Assembly: GCA_016617855.1 (NCBI GenBank)
Contig: JAECUM010010995.1
Coordinates: 1-64,000 of the forward strand
Reading direction: 5' to 3'
Length of the DNA: 64,000 nt
From: Megalonaias nervosa
Taxonomy: Eukaryota; Mollusca; Bivalvia; Unionida; Unionidae
In this document: piece after piece, positions 12,430 to 25,900 of the stretch
How positions within the stretch are numbered: position 1 is the stretch's first letter
How the letters are laid out: every line of letters begins with the position of its first letter
Notes under the pieces: generated by a model
Database searches by the model: none
What the model was told of the DNA's origin: nothing
The model's input: the letters and a program-made list of their open reading frames with translations, nothing else
Made by a program: the position numbers and the translations under genes

Positions 12430-12442
12430 AAACTTTTTATAT

Positions 12443-12694
12443 TTTGTTGTTGTTGTTATAGGGTTTAACGCCATTTTTCAGCACAAGATAGGCTATACAT
12501 GGCGGCCAGTATTAATGGTGGAGGAAGAACCCTGGAAAACCCCGGGAAGAACCACCGACCCACGAGAAGCTACTGGCAGGCTTTCTCACGTACCCACGTT
12601 AGCCGAGCATGGACTCGAACTCACGCAGACAGAGGTGAGATGGCAGTGATCCGTAACGATCAGCGCTTTAGACCACTCGGCCACTCGGGGCCCC
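12443..12694 (-). mobile_element. tRNA-derived SINE, family B, full copy
   Basis: On minus it begins GGGGCCCCGAGTGGCCGAGTG (A box region), has the B box GAGTTCGAGTCC, a conserved body (CTTCTCGTGGGTCGGTGG, GCCGCCATG, AAAATGGCGTTAAACCC) and ends in (AAC)n. The 13-bp duplication AAACTTTTTATAT flanks it perfectly (12430-12442 and 12695-12707). Other copies: 13851-14095, 37240-37432 and 39094-39290. Confidence 0.93.
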
Positions 12695-12707
12695 AAACTT
12701 TTTATAT

Positions 12708-13850
12708 CTTCTTTGAATATTTGTATATTAAATTTGACAAATATTTGGCCACCATGTCATTTTCATGAAAAAAAAAGTCAGGCAAAGGCCATTATAATTT
12801 CAGGATCCCAGATTGGTTCATATTTTCCACGACCTGACATATGAGTAACCAATAATTAACGGGACATACTGATGAAAGACAGACACAACAACTGACCAGT
12901 AGGATAAAATTTACCTTAGCAAAACATCTTAACTATTATCTACTGGGATAAAGATAGTATAAACCTGAGCTTGTTTTTCAAAAAAAAATTATTATCACTA
13001 TATCAGTGTGCTCTGATAGATGAATCTTTTTCTGTGAAAATAGAAACATTTGGTACATCAGATATACTCTTCTACTACTTGACATGTATGTTCTGCCCCA
13101 ACTCAAATGTATATCACTTGGATACCTAATATTTCCAAGAACAAACTTGTTTATGAAGCCTTCATTTACCAGAACAGGAATTCCATGAATGATACATCTA
13201 ACCTGTTCATCCATGGAATAACTAAAAAATAATTACATGGTTACTAAAGCAAGAAAAGTAGGTCACTGTATCCTCAACAAAAGGTTGCCGAGGTCAATAT
13301 TATCCAAAAATATAAATGCAACCATCAAACTGCATGACTATACACACATCAGTGCATCAAACCTGAGCTAAATGATAAAACATACTGCAATATGTAAAGT
13401 AAGTTACTGCGACCAACTTTTAGCCTGCTGAGCATAGTGCCCACCAGTATGAATATCCAATGAAGTTTCTCAACTGTGCATATAATGGCTTTAACTTAAA
13501 AAAAAACAAAACAAATGTAATCGCTGGAGCATGAAAAGTAGGCTACTACACCGTACATTTTTTCCATGGTTAGTAGTACACTCCAACAATATATCCATCG
13601 ACACTGAACAAAATGAGACAAAAAATATTTGGAGAATTAGATAAACCAATTCACTTTTGCCCAAATACACCCATTAAGTTCCATGACTGCATGCAAAAGT
13701 GTCAGAGAAACTGATAATTACAAAACCAATGGTTATGCTATGATCTATGCCCTGCTTATGCATTGCAAATGACACAAAAAATAACTTCAAAGAATCAAAA
13801 TATATAGTAACATTTTGTATCAGAAGTGCTTGAACTTTGGGTGGCCCTGA
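12708..13850. other. intergenic, no gene seen
   Basis: AT-rich sequence without supported features. Confidence 0.5.
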
Positions 13851-14095
13851 AAAGTGATAACTTTGGGTGGCCCTGAGAGGTCAAGCAATCTAAGGTGCTT
13901 GTCTTTCAAGATCATTCACATCTCACCTGTCTGTATTGGTTCAAGTCTTGGCTCAGCCAACATAGGTATGTAAGATAGCTTGCTTGTAGCTTCCCATGGG
14001 TTGGTGGTTCTTCCAAAGGTTTTTCTGGATTTTTCCTTCACCAAATATAATGGCTGCTTTGTATATCATGTGCTGAAAATGGTGTCATATCCACT
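13851..14095 (+). mobile_element. tRNA-derived SINE, family B, diverged copy
   Basis: The head GGGTGGCCCTGAGAGGTCAAGC and B-box-like GGTTCAAGTCTTGG are followed by the family B body with many substitutions (CTTCCCATGGGTTGGTGG, GTGCTGAAAATGGTG). It is older than the copies at 12443 and 39094. Part of the head is duplicated just before it (13838-13870). Confidence 0.82.
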
Positions 14096-14680
14096 CACCC
14101 ACCCCAAAAAAACCCCAAATGTTAACTTTTTTAAGTTCTACTTATAATTCAAAACAAGTTAAAAAAAAGTAACAAAAGATTCCAACTGACGTTTCCTATT
14201 TTGATCTTTGTTTATTCTGAATTCATGTAAACGTTTAGTTGTGTCAATTTTTGTCTGTGAGTCTTTTTATTGAACCCACTTTCTGTCTGTTAATGGTTTT
14301 CATACAAATCATGATTGTGTTTTAATATCTACCCTACATTACATGTCCCTGATTCTATGCTAACATTCAGTAAAAAATTATCAAAGTATTGTCTGAAAAC
14401 ACATTCCAACACAAAACTAGCATTTAAAAATAATCAATGCAAAACAACTTGTTACAAACATGTAACCAACACTATATGTTTACAGAATGTTTGTCACTGG
14501 TCTGAAAATTAAAATTTGTATTATCATGAAGAATGCATCTCTTAGATTGTAAAATGTATGATAATCTTTAAAAATTCTATTGAAACAGAAAATTTTACTG
14601 CAGTCTTGTTCATAACTATACAATGCAAATAGCAGTTCAAATTCCATGCAGAGTATCACATGACTAACAGCACTAAGATA

Positions 14681-15867
14681 CAGTGGTCCCCCCTTTGAAT
14701 TGCCCCACCCCACCAACAAGCAACCGCCTGCTTTTCAAGACTGGAATCCTTAGTCCCAATGAGTTAGTGTTCAAAAGTACGCCTTTAGGCTGGCTTCCCC
14801 TCTGACATGGCCAGCAGCCAGTATATTACAGTATAAAATGTGAAACTGATCCCTCATGAACAGACAAATATTGAGATTGACTGATGGAAATCTCATATTT
14901 GTTGATCTCTAACTTCAACACATTGACATTTGTTCCAGTTTGCTGATAATGTAATAATTTACCTGGCTTTACTCCATATAAAGCAATAAGTAATCCAATT
15001 ATTCTTACTGTTGTGTGTTTACTAGATGCTAGATTTTGTAACCTTGACAATTACAGGCTATTATTCCGTGTAATAATGATCCAGATGACAAAAGCAAATT
15101 GCAGAGAGGGACATTATTGTCTAGCTCAAATCAGCATGGCATCCAGTCACCATTAAGTAAAAATGATATGTAAGCCATTGAGGCTTCTTTACATTAGCTT
15201 ATGAAATGCATTAGAAAGGGTACCAGACTAGAACCAATGTGTCATGTGACAAGCTTGCATCATTTGTAAACACTGAGCATTTGTGTACTAGACAAGTATA
15301 TGAGCATTTATTGTAATAGCCATGAATAGTTTTTGAAAACAGTAAGGTTGTCAATGAAGGAACACACTTTTGCAAGATACACAAAAATGTAAATTTAAAA
15401 AGGAAAAGCGAAAGCAATTTAGGAAAATGAAATTAGAGTACTATGATCATTGTTGAGAAATTCTGACATCAGAAAGATGAAAATAAATTTTAAAAAAGTC
15501 AGTATGCATTTTCTTACAGTATACAAGTGGAATGGATGGAGATAGCTAGAATATCACAGTGTAGGGTCCAAAAGAGAACAATAGTTACAGTGACATTAAT
15601 ACTTTGGCTGTATTGATAAAGTTTTTAATGCTTCTCTTTGCACTGTGATCGATGGTTATTCATAATTATTTTTTAAAACATCAATATCAGTATTGTTACA
15701 TTCATACCATAACATGCACAAGATTTTAAATAAAAATAATAAATATTTAAAAAATCAGTTATGCCTGTCTTACTTTATATCCAGGTGTTTACTAATATCT
15801 GTGTGAACCCCTGTTAAAAGGTACCCTTCTTATAAGGCCACTTTTCTGCTGCAAAGGGGGACTACTG
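14681..15867. mobile_element. non-autonomous DNA transposon with TIRs and TA target site
   Basis: The left end CAGTGGTCCCCCCTTTG (14681-14697) is the near-perfect inverted complement of the right end CAAAGGGGGACTACTG (15852-15867). Both are flanked by TA (14679-14680 and 15868-15869). TIR and TA duplication fit the Tc1/mariner-pogo superfamily. The 1.19-kb interior has no transposase frame, so it is a deleted or MITE-like copy, possibly with nested inserts. Confidence 0.78.
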
Positions 15868-16860
15868 TATCTGATAAGCAAGTGAGTGGGAGATATAATA
15901 GGTGTTTACAATTTAAGTAAACCCAAGTAATAAAATATAATGCAAACAAATTGCTACTCCAAATACCGTGATAACTGATTCAATAACACATTATTGTCTA
16001 AGTTTTTGTTGTTATTCTCACTGAAATGTGATCAATTACAAATACTGTGAAAAATATCGCACTCATGCAATACAAACCACTTTTACTTGATGACATATGA
16101 TTACATATTTGTAATTTAAACAACACTGTATAGAGCAGATTGTATGGACAGGATCATTCATAGTCATAAATTGTCACATCAACTGAAAAGAGATACCTCT
16201 CGGATAAAATGTTTTAGTTTTAAAATTTGAGGTTATAATCATGCATATAAAACAAATTGGATAGCCATATATAGGGTTACTTTGCCACTGTCTTCGATAT
16301 GCTATTTATTCCCATCATGGTCGGTGCAAGCTATGTGTGAGCAGTGCACTAACACAGGGAGCTGTTTTCAGAGGCGTGCCAAATCAAAGAAGAAAAAGGG
16401 AGCAAAAATCAGACAAGGTAGCTAAAATTAAACAAAACCTTTTTTCTTCATATGAAAATCTTTTTATTTTGTCATAACTTGCATAAATTACTTAAAAGTT
16501 TTCATATCAGCAAATATTTTAATGATCGTGGTGGAGCAAGGGGAACTCCATTTTGCACAGGGCACCTCATTGCCTTGTGCAGTCCCCGATTCCTTTTATA
16601 GTCAAATGCCAATAATACATATGCCAATTATCAGATTACTTGCTGGTATAGGCTATGGCTATGTCTGGTAATATTCAAGTACCAAACTAATTAAAATCAA
16701 CTAGCTGGACAAAAGTGTGTAAAATATCACTGCCCCATAGTGGCTACAGATAATCAGCATTTTAACCAAATATTTATCCTGTTCATCATGCGTTGTATCT
16801 TTTTTGTAGTGAATCTAAACATTTTGTTCTCATTACTGTCATCTAGATGTTCATTTCTTA
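15868..16860. other. 3' flank / possible 3' UTR of the FUNDC1-like gene
   Basis: Lies directly downstream of the FUNDC1-type stop codon on minus. No coding frame is seen. Poly(A) site not located. Confidence 0.4.
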
Positions 16861-16938
16861 TTAGAAAATCATGGCAAGCAGAAATCCTCCAGTGAAACTT
16901 CCTGCCAGGAACATATTTTTTCTCGCAAATTCTCTGAT
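16861..16938 (-). CDS. FUNDC1: FUNDC1-like exon 4 (terminal)
   Basis: Codes residues 112-136 and the TAA stop. Acceptor CTTCTTTGCAG|ATC. The final hydrophobic helix with GGFLLAM is the family C-terminus. Confidence 0.92.
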   Translation of the reverse strand: MREFARKNMFLAGSFTGGFLLAMIF

Positions 16939-19900
16939 CTGCAAAGAAGAATAACGAAATATTTCAATACATGAAATCTCAAGTTGAGTTAACAGTATTT
17001 CTTCCATGAGAAGGCTAAAATGGCACCTTAATAAATTTATAATAAAAATAGGAGTAATGCTTATAATCATATATAGAGATCCTAAGTAATTATTTGCCAA
17101 AATTTTCTAAAAAGAAATAAAAAGGGGGTGGGGGCTTAACATAAAGAAAGGGATTATCAGTAGGCAAATATGGCAAGATGCCAATAACTTTAAGCACCAT
17201 CTGACTAATACCTTTCTAAAACTGGAAGGGTACTTTGTCATAAAGCATGGGCTTATAATTGGATAAATATAGTAATACAATCCAGTAGAATTCATAAACG
17301 TGTTAATTCACTATCCCCAATGCTGTGTTTTCATGCCATGAGGTAGTATCCTTCCTCTAAACTCTGTGGTATCATAACAATTTAAAATAGAACAAAGTAG
17401 GTGGTATTTTAGAGAAATGGGGAAAGATGTAGCTTTACAATGATGAACCAAGCAATGTCAACTTTCTATTCACGTTAAAAAATACAGCCAAAAAGAACAT
17501 AGAAAGGAGCCTGTACATGAAATCGTAGGTCCAATAATCATAAAAGAGGAAGTAAATTTTGCACTCATCTGCTCATGTGCAGGCAAATAGCCAACTGAAA
17601 ACAGCATGTTTTACACATCTAACCATCTGGCAAAGCAAAAGTGTCCCTGAATCAGATGTATTTAATTGAAACAAGAAAAATGAGTCTCCTGCCCATTTCA
17701 GTTTAAAAGAAAAATGATGGCCGAGGGATAAAGAGTTCATCCTACTGTAACATATATCTTTTTGTTATCCATTTGAAAAATATTCTCTCAAAAGTCAAAG
17801 AACAAGTCTAAAGATCCCTACTTCTCTAAAGTGTCAAGCAAGAAGTTTTGAAAACCCATACTTTTCCAAAATGTCAGGAAACAATCCTAGAAATCCAATA
17901 CTTCTGAAAAAGTCAAGGAACAAGTCTAGAAATCCTATACTTGTCTAAAATGTGAAGGAACAAATCTAGAAATCCCATACTTGTGCCATCTAATATGTTA
18001 CTTATTACAGTGTTCCTGCTGATCTTCATTTTATTTTGCTAATGCTTTTTCAAAGTTGTTTTTTTTTGGCTGATTACTTTTTGCCATTGTTTTAATCTTG
18101 GTAATGAATCACTTTTAAATATTTTTTTATCCCCCAAATTCATCTCCAAATACACTATCTTGGTAAAATAAACAGATTCAAAACTTTAAACAGACTGTAA
18201 CATGCTCACAGGTGCCTTTTATTGAAATAACTTGCATTTTAATTTATGAGTTAATGTAAGTTAACAGGATTTTGTCATTAGCAGTTTACTATCATTTTAT
18301 AAGTTAAAAAAAATTATCACTAAAATACATGTACAAAAATTATTTATATCTGGACAGATTTAAGCTCACACAGTCAGAACAACCTGCGTTATATGGACTG
18401 CACTCATCAACAATATTTTTTGGTATCTGGTCAGAATTAATTTCAGTCATCATAACATTACAGTTACTGCACTCATTCCAAAGATTTAAGTTCACGCAGT
18501 AAACACAACCAGCATTACAGTTACTGTACACATTCAAAATACTTAAACTCACACAGTCAACACAACCAGCATTACAGTTACAGCATTCATTTGCAATATT
18601 TAGGCACAGACAGTCAACACAACCAAAATTACAGTTGCTGCTTCATTCATAAGATTGATGCGCACACAGTCAACAAAACCATCATTACAGTTACTGTATT
18701 CAATCATAAGATTCAAGCTCACACAGCCAACAAAACCAGCATTAGTTATTGTACTCATTCATGAGATTCAAGCTCACACAGTCAACACAACCATCATTAC
18801 AGTTGCTGCTTCATTCATAAGATTCAAGCTCACACAGTCAACACAACCATCATTACAGTTACTGTACTGTTTCACGAAATTCAAGCTTGCATAGTCAACA
18901 AAACCATCATTACAGTTACTGTACTGATTCATGAGATTCAAGCACACACAGTCAACAAAACCATCATTACAGTTACCATATTCATTCATGAGATTCAAGC
19001 TCACACAATCAACAAAACCAGCATTACAGTTACTGTATTCAATCATAAGATTCAAGCTCACACAGCCAACAAAACTAGCATTAGTTATTGTACTCATTCA
19101 TGAGATTCAAGCTCACACAGTCAACACAACCATCATTACAGTTGCTGCTTCATTCATAAGATTCAAGCTCACACAGTCAACACAACCATCATTACAGTTA
19201 CTGTACTGATTCACGAAATTCAAGCTTGCATAGTCAACAAAACAATCATTACAGTTACTGTACTGATTCATGAGATTCAAGCACACACAGTCAACAAAAC
19301 TATCATTACAGTTACCATATTCATTCATGAGATTCAAGCTCACACAATCAACAAAACCAGCATTACAGTTACTGCACTCATTCAAAAAAATATTAACATG
19401 CAAGTGTTTCCTGTTACAGTTTCTAAGACAGGACCTTTTTCCTAGTGTCATGCTTCTGACTGATTTTTGTGACTCTTCTGGGCCTCTCTATTGTTTACAA
19501 CTGCTCAAGTCATGATAATTGGTCCACTTCTATCATGCTAATAACTAAACGAGAGGGTAACAAAAGGGCATCAATTAACATTGGACCCCCAACTAAGTGT
19601 CTAGTGAGAAATTTTTCTTATCAATTATTATCTTACATCATCATGGTTCTTTGACATATTTAGTTTTCTTAGGAACCCTCAGCAGCTTGTGCACACTATT
19701 GTTAAAATTTGCATGAAAATGATTAATTTCTTTTAAATATGTCTAATTTATAATGCAACTTTCTGCATCTCCGTGCAAACCCTACAATAACAATTTCCAT
19801 TTCAAGTAAACAGTTTGGCTAATATTAATTCTACAACATTTTGGTCCAGATCACTTGGGTACAGTGTATCTGTTGATTCAATTATTAGGTGAATTGGTGT

Positions 19901-22900
19901 CTGGAACTGTGAGCAGCTTCATAATGCTTCATTGTCTTTATATACTTCTCTAAGAGGCAGTTTATCAAAATGGGTAGTTCCTACTGTATTTGCCTTATCA
20001 TAAATATAGACTCATCCAGCATTCCAACTTTCATTTGGATCAAGGTATTCAGAACTACCAGAAGGTATTTTATGTTCCAAATTCTGGCATGAGATTAACA
20101 TTAACAAAGCCATTCTCTTGGAATAGAAATGGATGAGATAGTGTTTGCATGGAGATGCAGAAGGTTTGGTTTTGAATTCAAAATATTTCAAATAAATGAA
20201 CCATTTTTATTCAAGTTTTAACAATATTGTGCTTTTATTTAGTCAGATGTAGATTGTGGTACCAGTCACTTAAAGAGTTCTGAGAAAACTATAGTGCCCA
20301 AGACAATGTCACTAATTGGACATAGCTCTGAATTGAATCTGATCCCATCAGAAAAATGTCATAGCAAATATTTTCAGACAGGATTTGATTATTAGCCTAT
20401 AATTTAATTACATTTATTATCTAAATTAAAGCTGATAAGTGAACTGGTGAATGGAAAATCTCTACCTTTTTTAGAAGCATTACTCTATTTTAAACAGGGC
20501 AAAATCCAAAGATGCACCAAATGCTACTGACTGGTCATATCAGTCTTTTGACAAGGAATATCTATTGCACCAACCATAAATAAACTAATTCAGTTTTCCC
20601 AAGGAAAGTATATGATACATAAAAGAACAAGAGATCAGACTTAATCAGATTTGGAAATTCTTATGTCATGTAACTGATGATAATTATATATTTCATCTTA
20701 CTAGTCATGCAGTAGACAGCCCTACCAAATATAACTAATCCATGCATAGTTTACTAAGGAGAGAAAAACAACATAAAGCAAAAACCTGTCTTAGCAGAAA
20801 CCTTCCATAAAAGACATCTGCTAATAAATCCAAACTTTTTAAGATCTTTTTTTTTCCTTTCACTTTCATATTCAACTACAACACAGTTTTCATCAACATA
20901 CAATTCTCACTCTACTTTGTACTTCTAGAAACTTTGATCTTCATACAGGCACCCTCTATTCAACAAATATTCTGTGGTCTACACACATCGTAAAATATGC
21001 TTCTTCATTCCGTAAATGGACCCTATTGTTTAAGCTGACCCTTAAGTAAAAAATTCCAGGCTGGAGCAAGGGGTCAGACAAATAAGTCAAAAACGGGTTG
21101 AAAAAAAATCATGATGGAAATCTGTAGAAAATCGCTATAATAATGATTTTAAAATGAAACTGATTAACCATAGTTTAGATTCATACAGCCTCACTGTAAT
21201 TTAATGCACAGAATATTAATACTAATACAAAAATATTTCATTAAAACTACAAAACCATTATTTACATTGTTTATTACATTAGGATACTGCCTCATGGCAT
21301 CTCTCTCAAACCGTCTCCTTGTCTGGTTGATCTCCTGCTGGACTTTTGGCCAGTTTATTTGGATATAGCCTTGATGCTGGGCAATCTGGAACATGAAGGA
21401 AACAAGTACAGCTGAATAAAGTTAAGAAAATTCCCTGTCTGTAGTGCAATACTTTTTTTTTAAAACAAGCGACTCCTTTTTGTTACATCTTCCTTTTCAT
21501 TAGGTAGAAAGGAAAATAATAAGCATAATCTCAAAAACTTTAATTTAGAAATTAATCTATAATGTGGATCAACAGACGGAATAACACAAATTGATCACTA
21601 CTGTCAAACCTTTTACCAATGCAGGCTCAAGAAATCTATTAATATACCTAATCATTTAATGGGAGAAAGAATTTTCACAATTTAAAAAAGAAACTGAAGC
21701 AAAAGGAAGAGAATTGTAATAATGGTTGCATGAATCATTTCACAGAAAAAAGTGAAGCAAAATGAAAGAGAAATTTCACAAATTTAGCAGGTCTGGACAA
21801 ATTAATTTACATAAAGTTTATTTATGTTACAATGATTTTACTTTTTTTCATGACATACCAATTTTCCTATATACTGGTTACAAACTGCGACATTAAAGAC
21901 TCAACAATAATCTGTCTGTGGAAACTAGGGATGGATGGGATGGGAAATTCTGCTGGGTACCGGATCTAGCTACCTGGTTGGATCAATTTTTACCAGGTTT
22001 CTCCAATCCCATTTTGTCCGGTTTCCCCAAACTCCTCTCATCCCATTTTTTGTAAACCATAAAACATTTTTTACAAATTTTATTACCGACACCCAGAAAG
22101 ATGGGTAGGGGTCTGTGGTGGAAAACCTAACCCATCAAGATAAAATTTGTATCTTAAAACCCAGTTGGGCCAAGTATTTTTTGGTAGTCCAAGTGGCTTG
22201 GCAGGGTACCCATCCATCCTTAGCAGAAACTGAAGAATGCCTTTCATAATCTTCAAATTTGAGTACCCTTACATACATACTTATACATCATTTCCAACTG
22301 CAAACAACATAGACTCTAACCTGCCATGTTATGCCAGCAGATCATGCTTTTTGTTAGTTATACTGATTATTTCTAACAAACTGCAGAGATCTAGATCAGC
22401 CAGCACATTATGAAAAGGTACATCTGGGTATGTGCAGTTTGCACTTGCACTTGACGCAAAAGTGAGTATATACGGTATTGACAAAAATGTGACTTTTTGT
22501 TTATCAAAGAAAATTGATACCCACAAATAATGGACTTCACAGTCAGACTTTAACACTGATGACTAAATTTGTAAGTATGCTTATTATTTCAAAGGATGTA
22601 GTGCAGCCCTCCCACATCATAAGGCCCTTATTTACAACACAATTATGGACATAATGTGACATTGTCATGGACCTCATGACCAAAAATGTTACGAATTTTT
22701 AAAAAAATAATTGAATTTTCAACATTTGTTAAAATGTTTACATGAAATCCATTGTACATGAGTGACAATACAATCCATGATTTTGTTAAAGACTCAGGGG
22801 CTGATGTTCATACCAAACAGAACCTGAAACTGGTAAGCCTTTTCATAGTAAGCAAGATGAAGAAATTTTTACAACACCAGTTGGATAGCAACATAAAAGT

Positions 22901-25900
22901 ATGCATTGGTCAGATGGAGACCGATATTATACTTGTCCCTTCTGATGGAGTCACACTGATCTTACTGTCTCCATCTCCACTGCCCATTTGCTGATGACTA
23001 TATCTCCTGTTCTAGAATATCATCCTTCTACCAACCTGACAGTATGTCTCTTAGAAGGGGAGAGGATGAAACAGGACAGGTTTGAATAAATGAAATCAGA
23101 AGCCCTATTGAAATGACTGGTAGGCTGTCTGTGGACGTTAGAGGTTGTAGGTAAACATTAAGAGTCATGAGGCTTGGATGAGGAGAAATGTGCTCTCTGT
23201 CCATATGATATAAACAGCAAAGACAAATTTTCTACTTTTTAGTAGGGCTGAATCTGGAAGGTAATAAAGCTTACATCACCTAACTGTAATGTTAATGTGA
23301 TTATGGGATGTATTAAAGGAGAAAAGAACATAATGTGATCAGTGGATTATAAAAATTTGAGTACCTAATGTGGTCAACTGATCATAAACAGTAGACCACC
23401 TGTTGTTGTCAATGGATTATAAACAGTAGACCACCTAATGTGGTCACTGGATTATAAACTGCAATCAGTCTAAAAGATCTTTAATTACAAGTTAACAGTT
23501 GATGGACAGGACAGATATAATGATTGTTGCTGGATGGGACAAATATAATGAATGTGGATGGATGGGATTGATATAATAATAGGATGGAAGGGACATATAA
23601 TGAATCTGGATGGAAGGGACAGATATAATGAATGTGGATGAGAGGGACAGATATACAGAATGCAGATGAGATGGAGAGATATAATGAATGTGGATGGAAG
23701 GGGCAGATATAATAAATGTGGATAGAAGGGACAGATATAACGAATGTTGATCAAAGGAACAGATATGATGAACACAGATGCAAGAGACATATATAATGAA
23801 TGTGAATGGAAGGGACAGATATAATGACTGTGGATGAAAAGGACAGATAGAATGTGGATGTATGGGACAGATATATTGAATGTGGATGCAAGAGACAAAG
23901 AATGTGGATGAATGGGACAGATATAATGAATGTGAGCAGAATAATGAATGTTGATGCAAGAGACAGATACAAGGAATGTGAATAGAAGGGACAGATATAA
24001 TGAATGTGGATGCATGGGACATATATTGAATGTGGATGCAAGGGACATATAATGTGGATGGAAGGGATAGATATTATGAATGTGAATAGAAGGGACAGAT
24101 ATAATCAATGTAAATGGAAGGGCTAGATAAAATGAATGTGGATGAGAGAGACAGATATAATGTAGATGTGAGTCAGATATAATGAATGTGAATGAAAGTG
24201 ACAAATATAATGTGGATGAGAGGGACAGATGTAATGAACGTGTGTGTGTGTGTGATATGCATTTTTAACGTAGCTTTAACAATTTTTCAGTCATATTGCT
24301 ATGATGTCTGCAGAGTGGCAGTTTATAGTGATGTCTAGCACTTGGGCATCATGCTGTAGACATGTAGCATGATATCCCACCTAGTCACATTATCCTGACA
24401 CCAGGCTGACCAGTCCTAACATTAACCTCTTAATGCCGAGCACCTAGCGAGGCAGCTGTTAATACCATTTTTACAAGTCTTTGGTATGACTCGGCTGGGG
24501 TTCGAACCCGCGACCTCCCACATCCAAGGCTGACGCTCTAACCATTAGGCCACCAGAGCGGTCTAATGAATGTGAATCATAGGGATAGATATAATGAATG
24601 TAAATGAAAAGGACATATATAATGTGGATGGAAGGGACTGATATAATGAATGTGGATGTGTGGGACCAATATAGTCAATGTGGATGGGGGCATATAATAA
24701 ACATGAATGGAAGGGACAGATATAATGAATGGTTTCATGTTGCATATACAACATCTTTTATTGTACAGTAGCAACCATAAATGGGATAGATAATTACTAG
24801 GCGTAATTAACTAAATACTGATTTCCTTCATTCACATACATGTACCTTGTGGGCTCAGGGATGTAGAATACACTTCCTGTGGACCTCTGCATATCACAAG
24901 AGGATGCCAACAGAGGCAGAAGCTGTGGTGTGTGAGTGGTTAGCATGCAGACTAGTAACTGAAGGGTGCAGGTTCAAATCCTATCATCGTATAAGTCTGG
25001 GCCAGTGATCTTGAGCAAGGCAATTTACTCTAACTACTTTACCACTAAAGAGCATAATCATGTTGCTTTGCCATAAAGCACAAAAATAAAACCAAATCAT
25101 TATTTCATTGGAAACCCAAACCAACTTGAGCATTGTTGAAGGAGTGACAAAAATACCTGACATCACTATTTTAAGCAAAATTATGAGCATTTTAAAGCAT
25201 AATTATGAGAATACATAATACCATTGGATTTAGTTCATGCTCAGTGTTATGGGGTATGTAGTTTTCAAAGTAGGCAGGAATTATTGGTATGAATATAAGT
25301 GAGTGATATTTGTCAAAGCCAATTCTAAATACCTGGTAGATGTTATATTAGTACATTGTATCAAAATATTTCATAAAATTAAAGCATATTGTAACCTTTA
25401 ATAAAAGCAGTGTTGCTCCCAGTGAGACAGCTGCAATTTTTCCAACTTTCACAAACAGATAGCCAGACACCCTGTTTAACAAATAAAAAAGAAGTAGTTT
25501 ACAAATGCATTTAAACAATGTTTGGATGGCTGCTTATTTCATGTAAAAGATATATAAAAAGTTATTTAGCTTTTATATTTGTGTGTTTTGTGTGCACCAG
25601 ATGGAAATTACATAATGAATTTCATAAATTTCATTTAAAATGAGCACAAGATTTTTACTTAACGAATTTCATAAATTTCATTTAAAATGAGCACAAGATT
25701 TTTACTTAACAAATTTCATAAATTTCAATTAAAATGAGCACAAGATTTTGTTTATTACATGATGATAATTACTGATTCTTTTCAACGTGCAGTGAAATGA
25801 CCTTATAAACATTAGCAGGTAAGGTCTGGAGCCCTTTTCTCCAAATAATTTATTAATTACAATCAAATAAAATCACCATTCTGTGTAAAATACTTGCTTT

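Noticed and set aside
18340..19451. Cys-rich repeat protein gene on minus
   Set aside because: Units of 56 bp break the frame, both strands are open, and it lies inside an intron. A minisatellite explains it.
23485..24204. 239-codon protein of His/Tyr/Ser/Leu repeats on minus
   Set aside because: All frames are open because of a stop-poor 28-30-bp unit; overlapping frames read the same way.
24480..24563. Functional tRNA gene
   Set aside because: A and B boxes are present but belong to a SINE with a body and CA tail; no proper cloverleaf.
17792..25750. CRISPR-like arrays
   Set aside because: Repeats are contiguous and diverged, with no unique spacers, in animal DNA.
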